Below the pieces are notes generated by a model. The model saw only the letters and a list, made by a program, of their open reading frames with translations. It did no database searches and was not told the DNA's origin. The translations under genes were made by a program, and so were the position numbers. A stretch of DNA of 61,455 bases from Actinomycetes bacterium (GTDB lineage Bacteria; Actinomycetota; Actinomycetes; Actinomycetales; Micrococcaceae): assembly GCA_023426375.1 (NCBI GenBank), contig JAFAAV010000071.1:1-61455 (forward strand), read 5' to 3'. Positions 33,700 through 42,374 of the stretch are shown here, piece after piece (the stretch's first letter is position 1; every line of letters begins with the position of its first letter).

Positions 33700-35237
33700 G
33701 AGTCATCACCCCCGGTGTTGTCGGGAGTGGCCGACGGCGCGCGAGAATCCTCCGGGGTGGGCGTGATGACCGTGACGCGCCCGGTCGGTTGCGGGCTCGG
33801 ACTGCCGCTCTCGGAGGATGCGAGTTCGTTCACGATGCGTTCGGCCTCTTGGTGGCTCCCCGCAGGAATGGTTCCGCGTACGCGCTCCTGGACGTAATTG
33901 GGCAGGCTGTCCACGTCGATGGTGGTGGTGCTGTCCAAATCACTCAGGCCGATGGGGCCCAAGCTCTGGGAGACGCCGTTGTAGATGGCCACCTTGCCGT
34001 CGTTCTCACCCACGTAGTACTGGGAGGACGTCCAAGACTTGGCGGCCCATCCGCCGAGCAACAGCGCTAGTGCCGCCAGACCCAGCAAGCCGATGATCAA
34101 CGCGCGGCGCCGTTTACCGCCCTTGCGCTGTCTCCGCTCGCCGAACAGTGCGTTACGGACCTCGTCCGGGTCCGAGGGGACGTCCAACGTGGAGGTGCGC
34201 AGTAGGGTGGCTCGGCGCTGTGCCACGGAATCCGTGACGGTGGGGATCCTGCCGGTCTGGGTGGCGTTGGCCGCCGCACCCACCAGCAGGTGGGGTCGTT
34301 CTGAAAGGTCCCTGCGCAGGGCAGCTGCCGAGGATTCCTCGACTTCTTCCGGAGTGCGGTGGTTATCCGAATACCCTGCACCGGCCACGGGCGAGTCGAG
34401 ACTGGAGTTCCAGAGCTCTTCGTCGGCCAACTGTTCGTCCGAGGTGCGGCTGTCATCAGGGATTGCACCCACGGTCTCGCCGGTGGTGGGAGCCGGTTCG
34501 CTCCCTTGCGGAATCTCCTGGATTTCGGCCACGACCACGGTCACGTTGTCCGGGGCACCGCGGTCCAGGGTGAGCTCCACCAGGGAGTTCACGATCTGGT
34601 TGAGGTCCCCGGTGGAGCGCATGACCGATTCGATGGTTTGCGCATTGACCACGGCATTGAGGCCGTCGGAGCACAGCAGCCACCGTTCGCCCACCGTGGG
34701 GGTGAGCGTCTGCACCTCGAGTTCGGGGGAGGCATCTACGTCACCCAGAACCCGCATGAGCACGTTCTTGTGGGGGTGGCTCTCGGCTTCCTCGGGGCGC
34801 AACCGACCCTCGTCGATGAGCCGCTGAACAAAGGTGTGGTCCGTGGTGACCTGACTGAAGCCTTGGGTCTCGGACCAGCGGTAGGCGCGGGAGTCACCGA
34901 TGTGAGCCACGGACAGCGAGTCGCCGTCGATCAGCAATGACGTGACCGTGGTGCCCATGCCGCCCAGACGCGGATTGGTCTGAACGAGCTTGGCCAGATT
35001 CTGGTTGGCGTTCTGGATCTCGTCCGCCAGAACGGTCTCGGCCTCGCCATCATGACCCGCGTGATCCAGATGGGTCAGGTCGATGACGGCTGATGCGGAG
35101 GCGACATCACCGCCCACGTGACCACCCATGCCGTCCGCGACCACGGCCAGATAACGACCCGCGTACGCGGAGTCGTCGTTCTTGGAGCGGATCCGGCCGA
35201 CGTCGGAGCGCGCGGCAAAGCGGAAAGCAATGGGCAT
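33696..35237 (-). CDS. pstP: PP2C-family serine/threonine phosphatase PstP
   Basis: A 513-residue phosphatase that reverses PknA/PknB phosphorylation. The PP2C catalytic domain (about residues 1-240) has VADGMGGHVGGDVAS, SVAHIGDSRAYRW, LLCSDGL and DRGAPDNVTVVV, giving the metal-binding Asp set. An about 120-residue cytoplasmic linker, one membrane segment (ALIIGLLGLAALALLLGGW) and a short extracellular domain of about 115 residues ending in a Ser/Pro/Thr-rich tail follow. ATG start three bases after the fhaB stop. Confidence 0.95.
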   Translation of the reverse strand: MPIAFRFAARSDVGRIRSKNDDSAYAGRYLAVVADGMGGHVGGDVASASAVIDLTHLDHAGHDGEAETVLADEIQNANQNLAKLVQTNPRLGGMGTTVTSLLIDGDSLSVAHIGDSRAYRWSETQGFSQVTTDHTFVQRLIDEGRLRPEEAESHPHKNVLMRVLGDVDASPELEVQTLTPTVGERWLLCSDGLNAVVNAQTIESVMRSTGDLNQIVNSLVELTLDRGAPDNVTVVVAEIQEIPQGSEPAPTTGETVGAIPDDSRTSDEQLADEELWNSSLDSPVAGAGYSDNHRTPEEVEESSAAALRRDLSERPHLLVGAAANATQTGRIPTVTDSVAQRRATLLRTSTLDVPSDPDEVRNALFGERRQRKGGKRRRALIIGLLGLAALALLLGGWAAKSWTSSQYYVGENDGKVAIYNGVSQSLGPIGLSDLDSTTTIDVDSLPNYVQERVRGTIPAGSHQEAERIVNELASSESGSPSPQPTGRVTVITPTPEDSRAPSATPDNTGGDDS

Positions 35238-35240
35238 GGG

Positions 35241-35756
35241 TTAGTGCCTCAGTTCCATGACGGTACGTCCCACCCTGAACTGAACACCGGGTTCAACGGC
35301 GGCCGCTCGCGAGAGTTGCTGCCCTTGGACGAACGTGCCGTTGGTGGATCCCAGGTCCTCGAGGAACCAACGGGAACCCTGCGGGAAAAGTCGGGCGTGG
35401 CGGCCTGAAGCGTAGTCGTCCTCGAGGGGAACCGTGGCCTCGTTAGAACGGCCCAGCAGAACGGGGGCCGAACCGAGCTGGAAACTGCTGCCGGAGAGCG
35501 GGCCGTCGATGATCACCAGGTTCTGGGGTCGGTGACGTGTGCCGCCGGTGGTGGTGGGCCCGGTTCCGCTGCCGGTCGGCTGTTTGGCCGGACGTTCCTT
35601 GCGGGCCGCGCGCTTGGTGCGTGCATTGTCCACGGCGGCTCGGGCCCTGTTACCGACGGCCAGATCTCGTGCCTGCGAGGCAATGACGGCGAAAATGAAG
35701 ATCCACAGCAACGCCAAGAACCCGAAGCGCAACAGCGTGATGGTCAGCTCAGACAC
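35241..35756 (-). CDS. fhaB: FHA domain protein FhaB (FipA)
   Basis: A 171-residue protein with an N-terminal membrane segment (LLRFGFLALLWIFIFAVIAS), a basic linker and a C-terminal FHA domain that binds phosphothreonine. FHA hallmarks are VLLGRSNEATV, SGRHARLF and LEDLGSTNGTFVQG. In mycobacteria FipA links PknA phosphorylation to FtsZ/FtsQ. The start is GTG, one base after the fhaA stop. Confidence 0.94.
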   Translation of the reverse strand: MSELTITLLRFGFLALLWIFIFAVIASQARDLAVGNRARAAVDNARTKRAARKERPAKQPTGSGTGPTTTGGTRHRPQNLVIIDGPLSGSSFQLGSAPVLLGRSNEATVPLEDDYASGRHARLFPQGSRWFLEDLGSTNGTFVQGQQLSRAAAVEPGVQFRVGRTVMELRH

Positions 35757-35757
35757 G

Positions 35758-36582
35758 TCAGCGCCCTTCCTTGGGGACTAGCAACCGGAACACCAAACGG
35801 GTTCGCCCCATGGTAATCACGGATCCGTTGACCAACTCGGCACGACCCTGCACACGTTCACCATCAACGTAGGAACCATTGGTGGATCCGAGGTCCACAG
35901 CCACGTAGTGCTGGCCCTGTTGGCGAATTTCCAAGTGCTTACGGGACACGCTGGTGTCCTCCACGGTGATGTCCGCCTCCGTGGAGCGACCCACGCTCAC
36001 GCTCGGGGCGTTGAGCGAGAAGCGCTCGCCGCTGACCTCGATCACCGGAACGTAGGTGACCGCGGGCTGAGGCTCGGGGTGCGCAGTGGGGGAGGCGGCG
36101 GCGTCGAACGGCGCCGATCGGGGTGCCTGATGAGGTGCCGGCGGCGGTTCCGGCGCGCGTACCGAGGCCGACGCCGCGCCGGCCGAACTACCTGCTCCGG
36201 GCGCGGAATCCGTGCGCTCGGAGGCGGAGACGATGTGGAATTCCCCAGCTTCGAGGTCTGGATTGCGAATGAAACTGACCCGCACAGCGCCCTGCAACGT
36301 ATAAGCCTGTGACCTGGCGTGGCGGATGATCACATCGCACAATTCTTCCGCCAACTGGGTGCCCCACTCCTGGGCGCGGGGGAAATCATCGTCGGAGAAC
36401 TGCACTGTGAAAACGTTGGGGGCCATGGTGCGGCCCGCCGAAATGGTGAACGATTCCTGATCGAGTTCACGGCGCAGGGCGCTCGCGATTTCCACTGCTT
36501 CTACCCGCTTGCGCGACCCCGCGGTGAAAGCGGTGCGTACGGCTTTTTCGATACCGCTTTCCAAACCGGTCCAAAAACCCAC
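35758..36582 (-). CDS. fhaA: FHA domain protein FhaA with DUF3662 domain
   Basis: A 274-residue protein. The N-terminal DUF3662 domain (about residues 1-120, opening VGFWTGLESGIEKAV) is joined by an Ala/Pro linker to a C-terminal FHA domain (SVGRSTEADI, SRKHLEI, DLGSTNGSYVDG). In mycobacteria FhaA binds phosphorylated MviN/MurJ at the pole and septum. GTG 36582 is preferred because GGAAGGAGG lies five bases upstream and the product then starts as the family does; a 33-codon-longer reading lacks a ribosome binding site. First gene of the seven-gene operon fhaA-fhaB-pstP-rodA-pbpA-pknA-pknB. Confidence 0.93.
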   Translation of the reverse strand: MGFWTGLESGIEKAVRTAFTAGSRKRVEAVEIASALRRELDQESFTISAGRTMAPNVFTVQFSDDDFPRAQEWGTQLAEELCDVIIRHARSQAYTLQGAVRVSFIRNPDLEAGEFHIVSASERTDSAPGAGSSAGAASASVRAPEPPPAPHQAPRSAPFDAAASPTAHPEPQPAVTYVPVIEVSGERFSLNAPSVSVGRSTEADITVEDTSVSRKHLEIRQQGQHYVAVDLGSTNGSYVDGERVQGRAELVNGSVITMGRTRLVFRLLVPKEGR

Positions 36583-36791
36583 TGCCGCCTCCTTCCGGGC
36601 CAATCCGTGGCGTTGTCGTGTGCGCGCCAACCGGAGAAAGGCAGGCGTGTGACGGTGAGTAGTCCCCAGAATAGTAGACACCGTGGCTGAGTGGCCGATG
36701 AAAAGCCTCGAGTGGGCTGATGGCTTTCGTCGGGAGCGAAGGGGCGCGTCAAATCCTTCGTCATGTCGCGAGCGGCCAGGATAATCGAAGC

Positions 36792-37448
36792 ATGAAGCAC
36801 ACTGAGAAAATCCTGACCCTGAGTTCCTCCGCCGTGATCGGTGCGCTGCTGCTGACCGGCTGCGGAGGGGACAACAATGAGCCCGCTGCCGAAGCTCCCG
36901 CCGAAACCACGGCTGCGGCTCCCGAAAACGAGTCGACCGCCGAGATCACCGACGATCCCAGTGATGGCCAGGCCTCCACGCCCACCGAGGACTCTTCGGA
37001 ATCCGCAGCGGCCAGCGGTGAGAACGGTGGGCAGGCGGCATCACTGGCCGCCGTGGACACTCTGCTCGCCAAGTACGAGGGCGGCGACGTGGTGGAGCTC
37101 GACTACGACCGCCGCGATGACGTGTTCGAGGCGGACGTGATCCAGAACGACACCAAGCACGAGGTCACCCTGGACGGTGCCGGCGAGAACATCAGCAACG
37201 AGAAGGACGACGGCACGGCGGATCAGGACGATCTGGACGAGCTGGGTAAGGCGTCCATCTCGATCAAGGAAGCCATCGAGAGTGCCTTCGGTGAGGCATC
37301 CTCGCAGGACGGCACCGTGGTGTTCGACGACGCGTCCCTGGAAGAGGACAACGGAACCCTCAACTGGGAGGTCGAGTTGGACATCAACGACAACGACACC
37401 ACCTACTACGTGGATGCCAACACCGGCTCGGTGAACAGCAACAACTGA
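36792..37448 (+). CDS. PepSY-domain lipoprotein
   Basis: A 218-residue secreted protein. The signal sequence ends in a lipobox, LLLTGCGG, predicting a lipid-anchored Cys at residue 24. An acidic, low-complexity linker of about 60 residues is followed by two PepSY-like units (YEGGDVVELDYDRRDDVFEADV and the region from SIKEAIESAF to TYYVDANTG). PepSY domains often inhibit or sense extracellular proteases. GATAAT lies exactly six bases before the ATG, so the message is probably leaderless. It is divergent from the fhaA operon. Confidence 0.85.
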   Translation: MKHTEKILTLSSSAVIGALLLTGCGGDNNEPAAEAPAETTAAAPENESTAEITDDPSDGQASTPTEDSSESAAASGENGGQAASLAAVDTLLAKYEGGDVVELDYDRRDDVFEADVIQNDTKHEVTLDGAGENISNEKDDGTADQDDLDELGKASISIKEAIESAFGEASSQDGTVVFDDASLEEDNGTLNWEVELDINDNDTTYYVDANTGSVNSNN

Positions 37449-37512
37449 CCTTCACTCTTCACCGGAGTAAGGGGAGCCGCGGCTCTGCCCTGATGTGTCG
37501 ATCGATATCGAC

Positions 37513-39573
37513 TCAGGGCAGGGCCGCTGCCAGTTCCACGGCCTGCTTGATCGCCCGTTTGGCGTCCAACTCCGCAGCCACATCAACACCACCGATCACG
37601 TGGACGGGGCGCGGATCCCCGGCCAGTTCCGCAGCTAGTTCGTTCCGGGATTCCTGTCCCGCGCACAGCACCACGGTGTCCACCTCGACCAGGGTTTCGG
37701 TTCGCGGGCTGTCCAGGGCGACGCCGCCGCCCTCCGGGGTCTGCCCACTGGCCGGTTCCGCGGTGGGCACGGTGATCCGAACGCCGCGGTCGGTGATTTC
37801 CTGGTAGTCCACGCCGGTGATGAACTCCACGTTGGCCATGCGCAGTTCCAGGCGGTGGATCCAACCGGTGGTCGGTCCCAGGCGTGAGCCAGGTTTAGTG
37901 GTGCTGCGCTGCAATACCGTGACCCGGCGTAAGGGAGGCTCGGGAGCGGGCGCCAACAGTCCGCCGCGTGCTTCCAACGAACGATCGATGCCCCATTCGG
38001 CATAGAAGTCCGCGGAAGGATTATGCGTGAGGAAGTGCGCGACGTCGTACCCGATGCCGCCGGCACCGACGACTGCCACACGCTCGCCCACGGGGGCGCC
38101 CTCCAGGACGTCTTTGTATCCGAGAACCGTGGGGCCGGTGTCACCGGGGATTCCGGGTTGACGGGGGTGGACACCGGTGGCGATGACCACGCGGTCCGCG
38201 AAGGCGAGATCCGGGACGGACGCTCGATGGCCGGTGCGGACCGTGACGCCAAGGTCCTTCAGGCGAGTGCGGAAATAACGGATCGTGTGCCCGTAGTCCT
38301 CCTTACCCGGAATGCGGCGTGCGAGTTGGAACTGTCCTCCGAGTTCGGGCTGCTCCTCGAACAAGGTGACGTGATGCCCGCGTTCCGCGGCGGCTTCTGC
38401 GAACGCCAACCCGGCCGGGCCCGCGCCCACCACGGCAATCTGCTCGGCCGTGCGCGTGGGTCCCAGAATTAGGTCCGTTTCCCGCATGGCCTGTGGGTTG
38501 ACCAGGCAGGACATGCGTTGACCCGTGAACGTGTGGTCCAGGCAGGCCTGATTGCACGCAATACACGTGTTGATCCGGTCCGGCTGGGCCTGGCGTGCCT
38601 TGGCCACGAATGCGGCGTCGGCAAGGAACGGGCGGGCCATGCACACGAGGTCTGCATCGCCACGCGCCAGGACCTCTTCGGCGAGTTCGGGGGTGTTGAT
38701 GCGGTTGACGGTGGAGATCGGAATGCTCAGGTTCTCCCGCAACGCGCGGCTGACCCAGGTGAATCCCGCGCCGGGCACGCTCGTGGCGATGGTCGGAATG
38801 CGAGCCTCGTGCCAGCCGATGCCCGTGTTGATGATGGACGCGCCCGCATTCTCCACCTCGCGCCCCAGGGCCAGGACATCCTCGAACTCCTGGCCGTCCG
38901 GCACCAGGTCCAAGGCGGAGAGTCGATACATCACGAGGAAATCCGGGCCCGTGCGCTCGCGCACGCGCCGCACGATCTCGGTCGCGAAGCGGCGTCGGGC
39001 CTGTGGCGAACCACCCCAACGGTCGGTGCGCTGATTGGTGTGCTCGACCAGGAACTCGTTGATCAAGTACCCCTCGGAACCCATGATCTCCACGCCGTCG
39101 TAACCGGCCTGCTGGGCCAGGTGCGCGGCGTGAGCGAAGTCCTCGATGGTGCGTTCGACGTCGCTGTCGGACAGTTCTCGCGGCGTCACCCTGTTGATGG
39201 GGGCGCGGATGGGTGACGGTGCCACGGCGTGTTCGTGCATGCCGTAGCGCCCGGAATGCATGAGCTGCAGGGCGATCAGTCCGTCCGCCTCATGCACCGC
39301 CTCGGTCACCACACGGTGGCGAGGTAGCTGATCGTCGGAACTGAGGTGGGCACCGTTCTTACGTGTGGTGCCCTCGGCGTTGGGGGATACGCCACCGGTC
39401 ACGATGAGACCCGCGCCGCCGCGGACACGCTCGACGTAGAACGCCGCGAGTTTGTGCTCACCGCCGTCTTTTTCCTCAAGGCCGGTGTGCATCGATCCCA
39501 TGATCACGCGATGCGGAAGGGTTGTGGAACCCACGGTGAGCGGGGACAGTAAATGGGGGTAAGGCGCAGTCAT
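37513..39573 (-). CDS. FAD/FMN/iron-sulfur NADPH:enoate reductase (2,4-dienoyl-CoA reductase FadH-like)
   Basis: A 686-residue three-cofactor enzyme. An Old-Yellow-Enzyme TIM barrel that binds FMN (residues 1-340, with GLIVTGGV and VCMARPFLADAAF) is followed by a 4Fe-4S cluster site in the pattern C-x2-C-x3-C-x11-C (CIACNQACLDH and the Cys before LVNPQA). FAD and NAD(P)H Rossmann domains follow (VVGAGPAGLAFAEAA near 390 and VVGAGGIGYDVA near 520). It resembles FadH, which reduces dienoyl-CoA in unsaturated fatty-acid oxidation, but trimethylamine dehydrogenase-like relatives look similar. GGAG is six bases before ATG 39573. Confidence 0.88.
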   Translation of the reverse strand: MTAPYPHLLSPLTVGSTTLPHRVIMGSMHTGLEEKDGGEHKLAAFYVERVRGGAGLIVTGGVSPNAEGTTRKNGAHLSSDDQLPRHRVVTEAVHEADGLIALQLMHSGRYGMHEHAVAPSPIRAPINRVTPRELSDSDVERTIEDFAHAAHLAQQAGYDGVEIMGSEGYLINEFLVEHTNQRTDRWGGSPQARRRFATEIVRRVRERTGPDFLVMYRLSALDLVPDGQEFEDVLALGREVENAGASIINTGIGWHEARIPTIATSVPGAGFTWVSRALRENLSIPISTVNRINTPELAEEVLARGDADLVCMARPFLADAAFVAKARQAQPDRINTCIACNQACLDHTFTGQRMSCLVNPQAMRETDLILGPTRTAEQIAVVGAGPAGLAFAEAAAERGHHVTLFEEQPELGGQFQLARRIPGKEDYGHTIRYFRTRLKDLGVTVRTGHRASVPDLAFADRVVIATGVHPRQPGIPGDTGPTVLGYKDVLEGAPVGERVAVVGAGGIGYDVAHFLTHNPSADFYAEWGIDRSLEARGGLLAPAPEPPLRRVTVLQRSTTKPGSRLGPTTGWIHRLELRMANVEFITGVDYQEITDRGVRITVPTAEPASGQTPEGGGVALDSPRTETLVEVDTVVLCAGQESRNELAAELAGDPRPVHVIGGVDVAAELDAKRAIKQAVELAAALP

Positions 39574-39618
39574 CCGATACTCCAAGTCTCAGGTACTTGC
39601 TCCAAGACTAGGTGATGA

Positions 39619-39632
39619 GTGACCGGCGTCAC
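39619..39632. promoter_or_regulatory. CRP/GlxR-like box upstream of dps
   Basis: GTGAC-CGGC-GTCAC has perfect 5-base arms and a 4-base spacer. It lies between the divergent FadH-like and dps genes and could act on either. Confidence 0.45.
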
Positions 39633-39759
39633 TAATTACTCCGCGGGCGAACCGTTGTGCCTGGTGGAGTGTTCGGGAACTTGTTATTATGAATACATCA
39701 AAATAAACCGCACCATGACGCGGCGATTTTTCTCACGCCGGGTGCACAAGGAGGTTCAC

Positions 39760-40413
39760 ATGGCTAAGAAGTCCAACAAGAACGCCAGCTACACCGTTCC
39801 GGGTCTGACCACCACCGAGGGTCACGCACTGGCGGACACGCTGCAGCAGCGCCTGAACGCTTTGAACGACTTGCAGCTGACGCTCAAGCACGCTCACTGG
39901 AATGTGGTGGGCCCCAACTTCATCTCCGTGCACGAGATGCTCGACCCGCAGATCGAGACCGTTCGCGGTTTCGTGGATGAGGTCGCCGAGCGCATGGCCA
40001 CCATGGGTGTTTCACCCAACGGTCTGCCCGGCGCCATCGTCGCTTCCCGCAAGTGGGACGACTACGACGTCATGCGCGCCACCGGTGTGGAGCACCTGGC
40101 CGCACTGGACCTGGTCTACTCCGGCGTGATCAAGGACCACCGCAAGGCCATCGAGAAGGCCGGCAAGGTGGACCCGGTCACCGAGGACATGCTGATCGGT
40201 CAGGTCAAGGAGCTCGAACTGTTCCAGTGGTTCATGCGCTCGCACATCGAGTCCGTGACCGGACAGCTGGAGAACTCCCGTGCCAACACCGAGAAGGCTG
40301 CCGCCAACGCGGTGACCACGGACAAGGCGGCCAAGTCCACCAAGTCGACGAAGGCCAGCAAGCCCGCCAAGGCGGACAAGAAGAACGACAAGAAGTCCGA
40401 TAAGAAGAAGTAA
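39760..40413 (+). CDS. dps: Dps family DNA-binding ferritin-like protein
   Basis: A 217-residue Dps protein that forms a dodecamer storing iron and protecting DNA under stress. The ferroxidase site is carried by LKHAHWNVVGPNF, HEMLDPQ and VDEVAERM (residues about 42-78). A C-terminal tail of about 45 residues is rich in Lys, Ala, Ser and Thr (repeats such as KSTKSTKASKPAK) and probably binds DNA, as in mycobacterial Dps. ATG 39760 is chosen because AAGGAGG sits five bases before it. TATTAT at 39685-39690 is a plausible -10. A CRP-like box lies about 130 bases upstream. Confidence 0.94.
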   Translation: MAKKSNKNASYTVPGLTTTEGHALADTLQQRLNALNDLQLTLKHAHWNVVGPNFISVHEMLDPQIETVRGFVDEVAERMATMGVSPNGLPGAIVASRKWDDYDVMRATGVEHLAALDLVYSGVIKDHRKAIEKAGKVDPVTEDMLIGQVKELELFQWFMRSHIESVTGQLENSRANTEKAAANAVTTDKAAKSTKSTKASKPAKADKKNDKKSDKKK

Positions 40414-40433
40414 CCTTCTTTCACGTCAGACGA

Positions 40434-40471
40434 ACTGAGGGCCCGGATCCACGTGGATCCGGGCCCTCAGT
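40434..40471. terminator. 38-base perfect palindrome, convergent terminator
   Basis: The sequence 40434-40471 equals its own reverse complement, centred on CCACGTGG and containing GGGCCC and GGATCC on each side. It lies between convergent dps and the second DASS gene and has no separate loop bases. Confidence 0.75.
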
Positions 40472-40489
40472 CCGTTCAGGGGTGCCGCG

Positions 40490-42181
40490 TCAGTACGTGA
40501 GCCCGAAGACCCAGACGGCCAGTGTCATGGTCACCAGGGTGATGAGGACCATGGCGATGAGGTTCAGCCAGATGCCTCCGCGGATCATCTGTGCAATGGT
40601 GACGTACCCGGAGCCGAACGCGATGGCATTGGGCGGGGTGGCCACCGGAAGCATGAACGCACAGGTCGCAGCCAGGGCCACGGGGATGGCGAGCAGCATC
40701 GGGTCGATGCCCAGGCCCATGGCCACGCCACCGGCCACCGGCAGGAATGTGGCTGCGGTCGCGGTGTTGGAGGTCAGCTCGGTGAGGAACAGGATGCCGG
40801 TCGCGAAGATCAGCACCATCAGGACCATGGGGATGCCACCCAGACCCTGGGCCTGCTCGCCGATCCACTCGGTCAGGCCGGAGCTCGAGAACTGCGAGGA
40901 GAGGGCCAAACCGCCGCCGAACAGCAACAGCACGCCCCAGGGCAGCTTGACCGCGGAATCCCAGTCCAACAGGCGCACGCCTCGGGCGGTACCGGCCGGG
41001 CAGAAGAACAGCAGCAAGCCGACCACCATGGCGATTCCGGCGTCAGAGATGGGAGGGGTGTCAAAGATCATCGGCACGAAAACCCAGGAGAGTGCGGCCA
41101 GGATGAAGATGGCCAGCACGCGCTTTTCGCCGGAGGACATGGGGCCCAGTTTGTTGAGTTCGTCCTGGATCAGTTCCTTACCGCCCGGAATTTCCGTGAT
41201 CTCCGGCTTGAACAGCACCTTGGTGAGGAGGAACCAGCAGATCGCCAGCATGACGACCGCGAGGGGGACACCCACCAGCATCCACTGGCCGAAACCGATC
41301 TGAATATCGTGGGAATCGGAGAGGTAACCGGCCAACAGGGTGTTCGGCGGGGTGCCGATGATGGTTCCCAGAGAGCCGATCGATGCGGCATATGCGATAC
41401 CGAGCATCAATGCCGTACCGAAGTTCGACTTGATGATCTCCTGCTTGACCGAGCCGTCCTCGGGGTCGACCTCGGTGTCGGAGGTGACAGCGGGGGTGGC
41501 CGGGGCGTCGTCGTCGTTGCGTGCCTGGCGAGCGCCGGAATCGGAGGCGTCGGGCGTGGGACCCGCGACGGTGTCCGTACCGTTGCCGATCTTGGTGACC
41601 AGGAGCAGCACTGACACACCGATGGGGAGCATCATCACGGCGGTCGCGGTGTTGGAGACCCACATGGACAGGAAGCCGGTCGCCACCATGAACCCGGCGA
41701 CCATCTGGGTGGGCTTGGTGCCGATGACCTTGACGGTCAACAGCGCGATGCGGCGGTGCAGATTCCAGCGTTGCATGGCCAGGGCCAGGAGGAAGCCGCC
41801 CATGAACAGGAAGATCACGTTGTTGCCGTAAGAGGCTCCGACGTCGTCGAACTTGACGTCATCGCCGAGCACGGGGAACACGACCAACGGAACGAGTGCG
41901 GTGGCCGGGAGCGGGAGGGCTTCGGTCATCCACCACGCGCCCATGAGCACAGCCGTGGCCGCGGTGAGTCGGGCACCCTGGGCGACGTCCCCGGGCATGA
42001 GGAAGTACACGAGAAGGGCCAACGCAAGACCGGCGATCAGGCCGAGCCATTTAATCCGGTGGGTTTTCTGGTCCTCCGGTTCAGCCCGCTCGCCGGGGGA
42101 CTGGAAGTCGACTTCTTCGCCGCGGTGCGGATCTGGATCAAAGTTCTTGAGGTGCGCGCCGGGCACCGCTGGGTGGCTCAT
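40490..42181 (-). CDS. DASS family sodium/dicarboxylate symporter, second copy
   Basis: A 563-residue divalent anion:sodium symporter. Family motifs are SNTATAVMMLP, TELTSNTATAATFLP and LPVATPPNAIAFGSG. It is longer than the copy at 13416-14921 because of a hydrophilic N-terminus and an insertion of about 50 residues, rich in Asp, Thr, Pro and Ala, in a cytoplasmic loop around residues 205-255. ATG 42181 is preferred with GGAG six bases upstream. No catabolic neighbour indicates the substrate; succinate, malate or fumarate are likely from the family. A -10-like TAGAAT lies on the minus strand at 42223-42228. Confidence 0.88.
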   Translation of the reverse strand: MSHPAVPGAHLKNFDPDPHRGEEVDFQSPGERAEPEDQKTHRIKWLGLIAGLALALLVYFLMPGDVAQGARLTAATAVLMGAWWMTEALPLPATALVPLVVFPVLGDDVKFDDVGASYGNNVIFLFMGGFLLALAMQRWNLHRRIALLTVKVIGTKPTQMVAGFMVATGFLSMWVSNTATAVMMLPIGVSVLLLVTKIGNGTDTVAGPTPDASDSGARQARNDDDAPATPAVTSDTEVDPEDGSVKQEIIKSNFGTALMLGIAYAASIGSLGTIIGTPPNTLLAGYLSDSHDIQIGFGQWMLVGVPLAVVMLAICWFLLTKVLFKPEITEIPGGKELIQDELNKLGPMSSGEKRVLAIFILAALSWVFVPMIFDTPPISDAGIAMVVGLLLFFCPAGTARGVRLLDWDSAVKLPWGVLLLFGGGLALSSQFSSSGLTEWIGEQAQGLGGIPMVLMVLIFATGILFLTELTSNTATAATFLPVAGGVAMGLGIDPMLLAIPVALAATCAFMLPVATPPNAIAFGSGYVTIAQMIRGGIWLNLIAMVLITLVTMTLAVWVFGLTY

Positions 42182-42284
42182 GGGGATCTCCACGTCATTG
42201 TGATGGGAATTACGTGGTATTTATTCTATGAAGTTACTGAGTGTTTCCCTCGGAACCTTGACGCGCGGCGGGTCACGAGTGCTA

Positions 42285-42316
42285 ACGGCCCGCCCCGGTG
42301 ATTCGGGACGGGCCGT
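42285..42316 (-). terminator. terminator hairpin downstream of serA
   Basis: The arms ACGGCCCGCCCC (42285-42296) and GGGACGGGCCGT (42305-42316) pair with one mismatch, about 60 bases past the serA stop. Confidence 0.55.
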
Positions 42317-42374
42317 CGGCTCAGTTTTCGCTCAACAGCCTCCGTGTGGAGGCGACGTCAGCTGGGGTGTCGCG

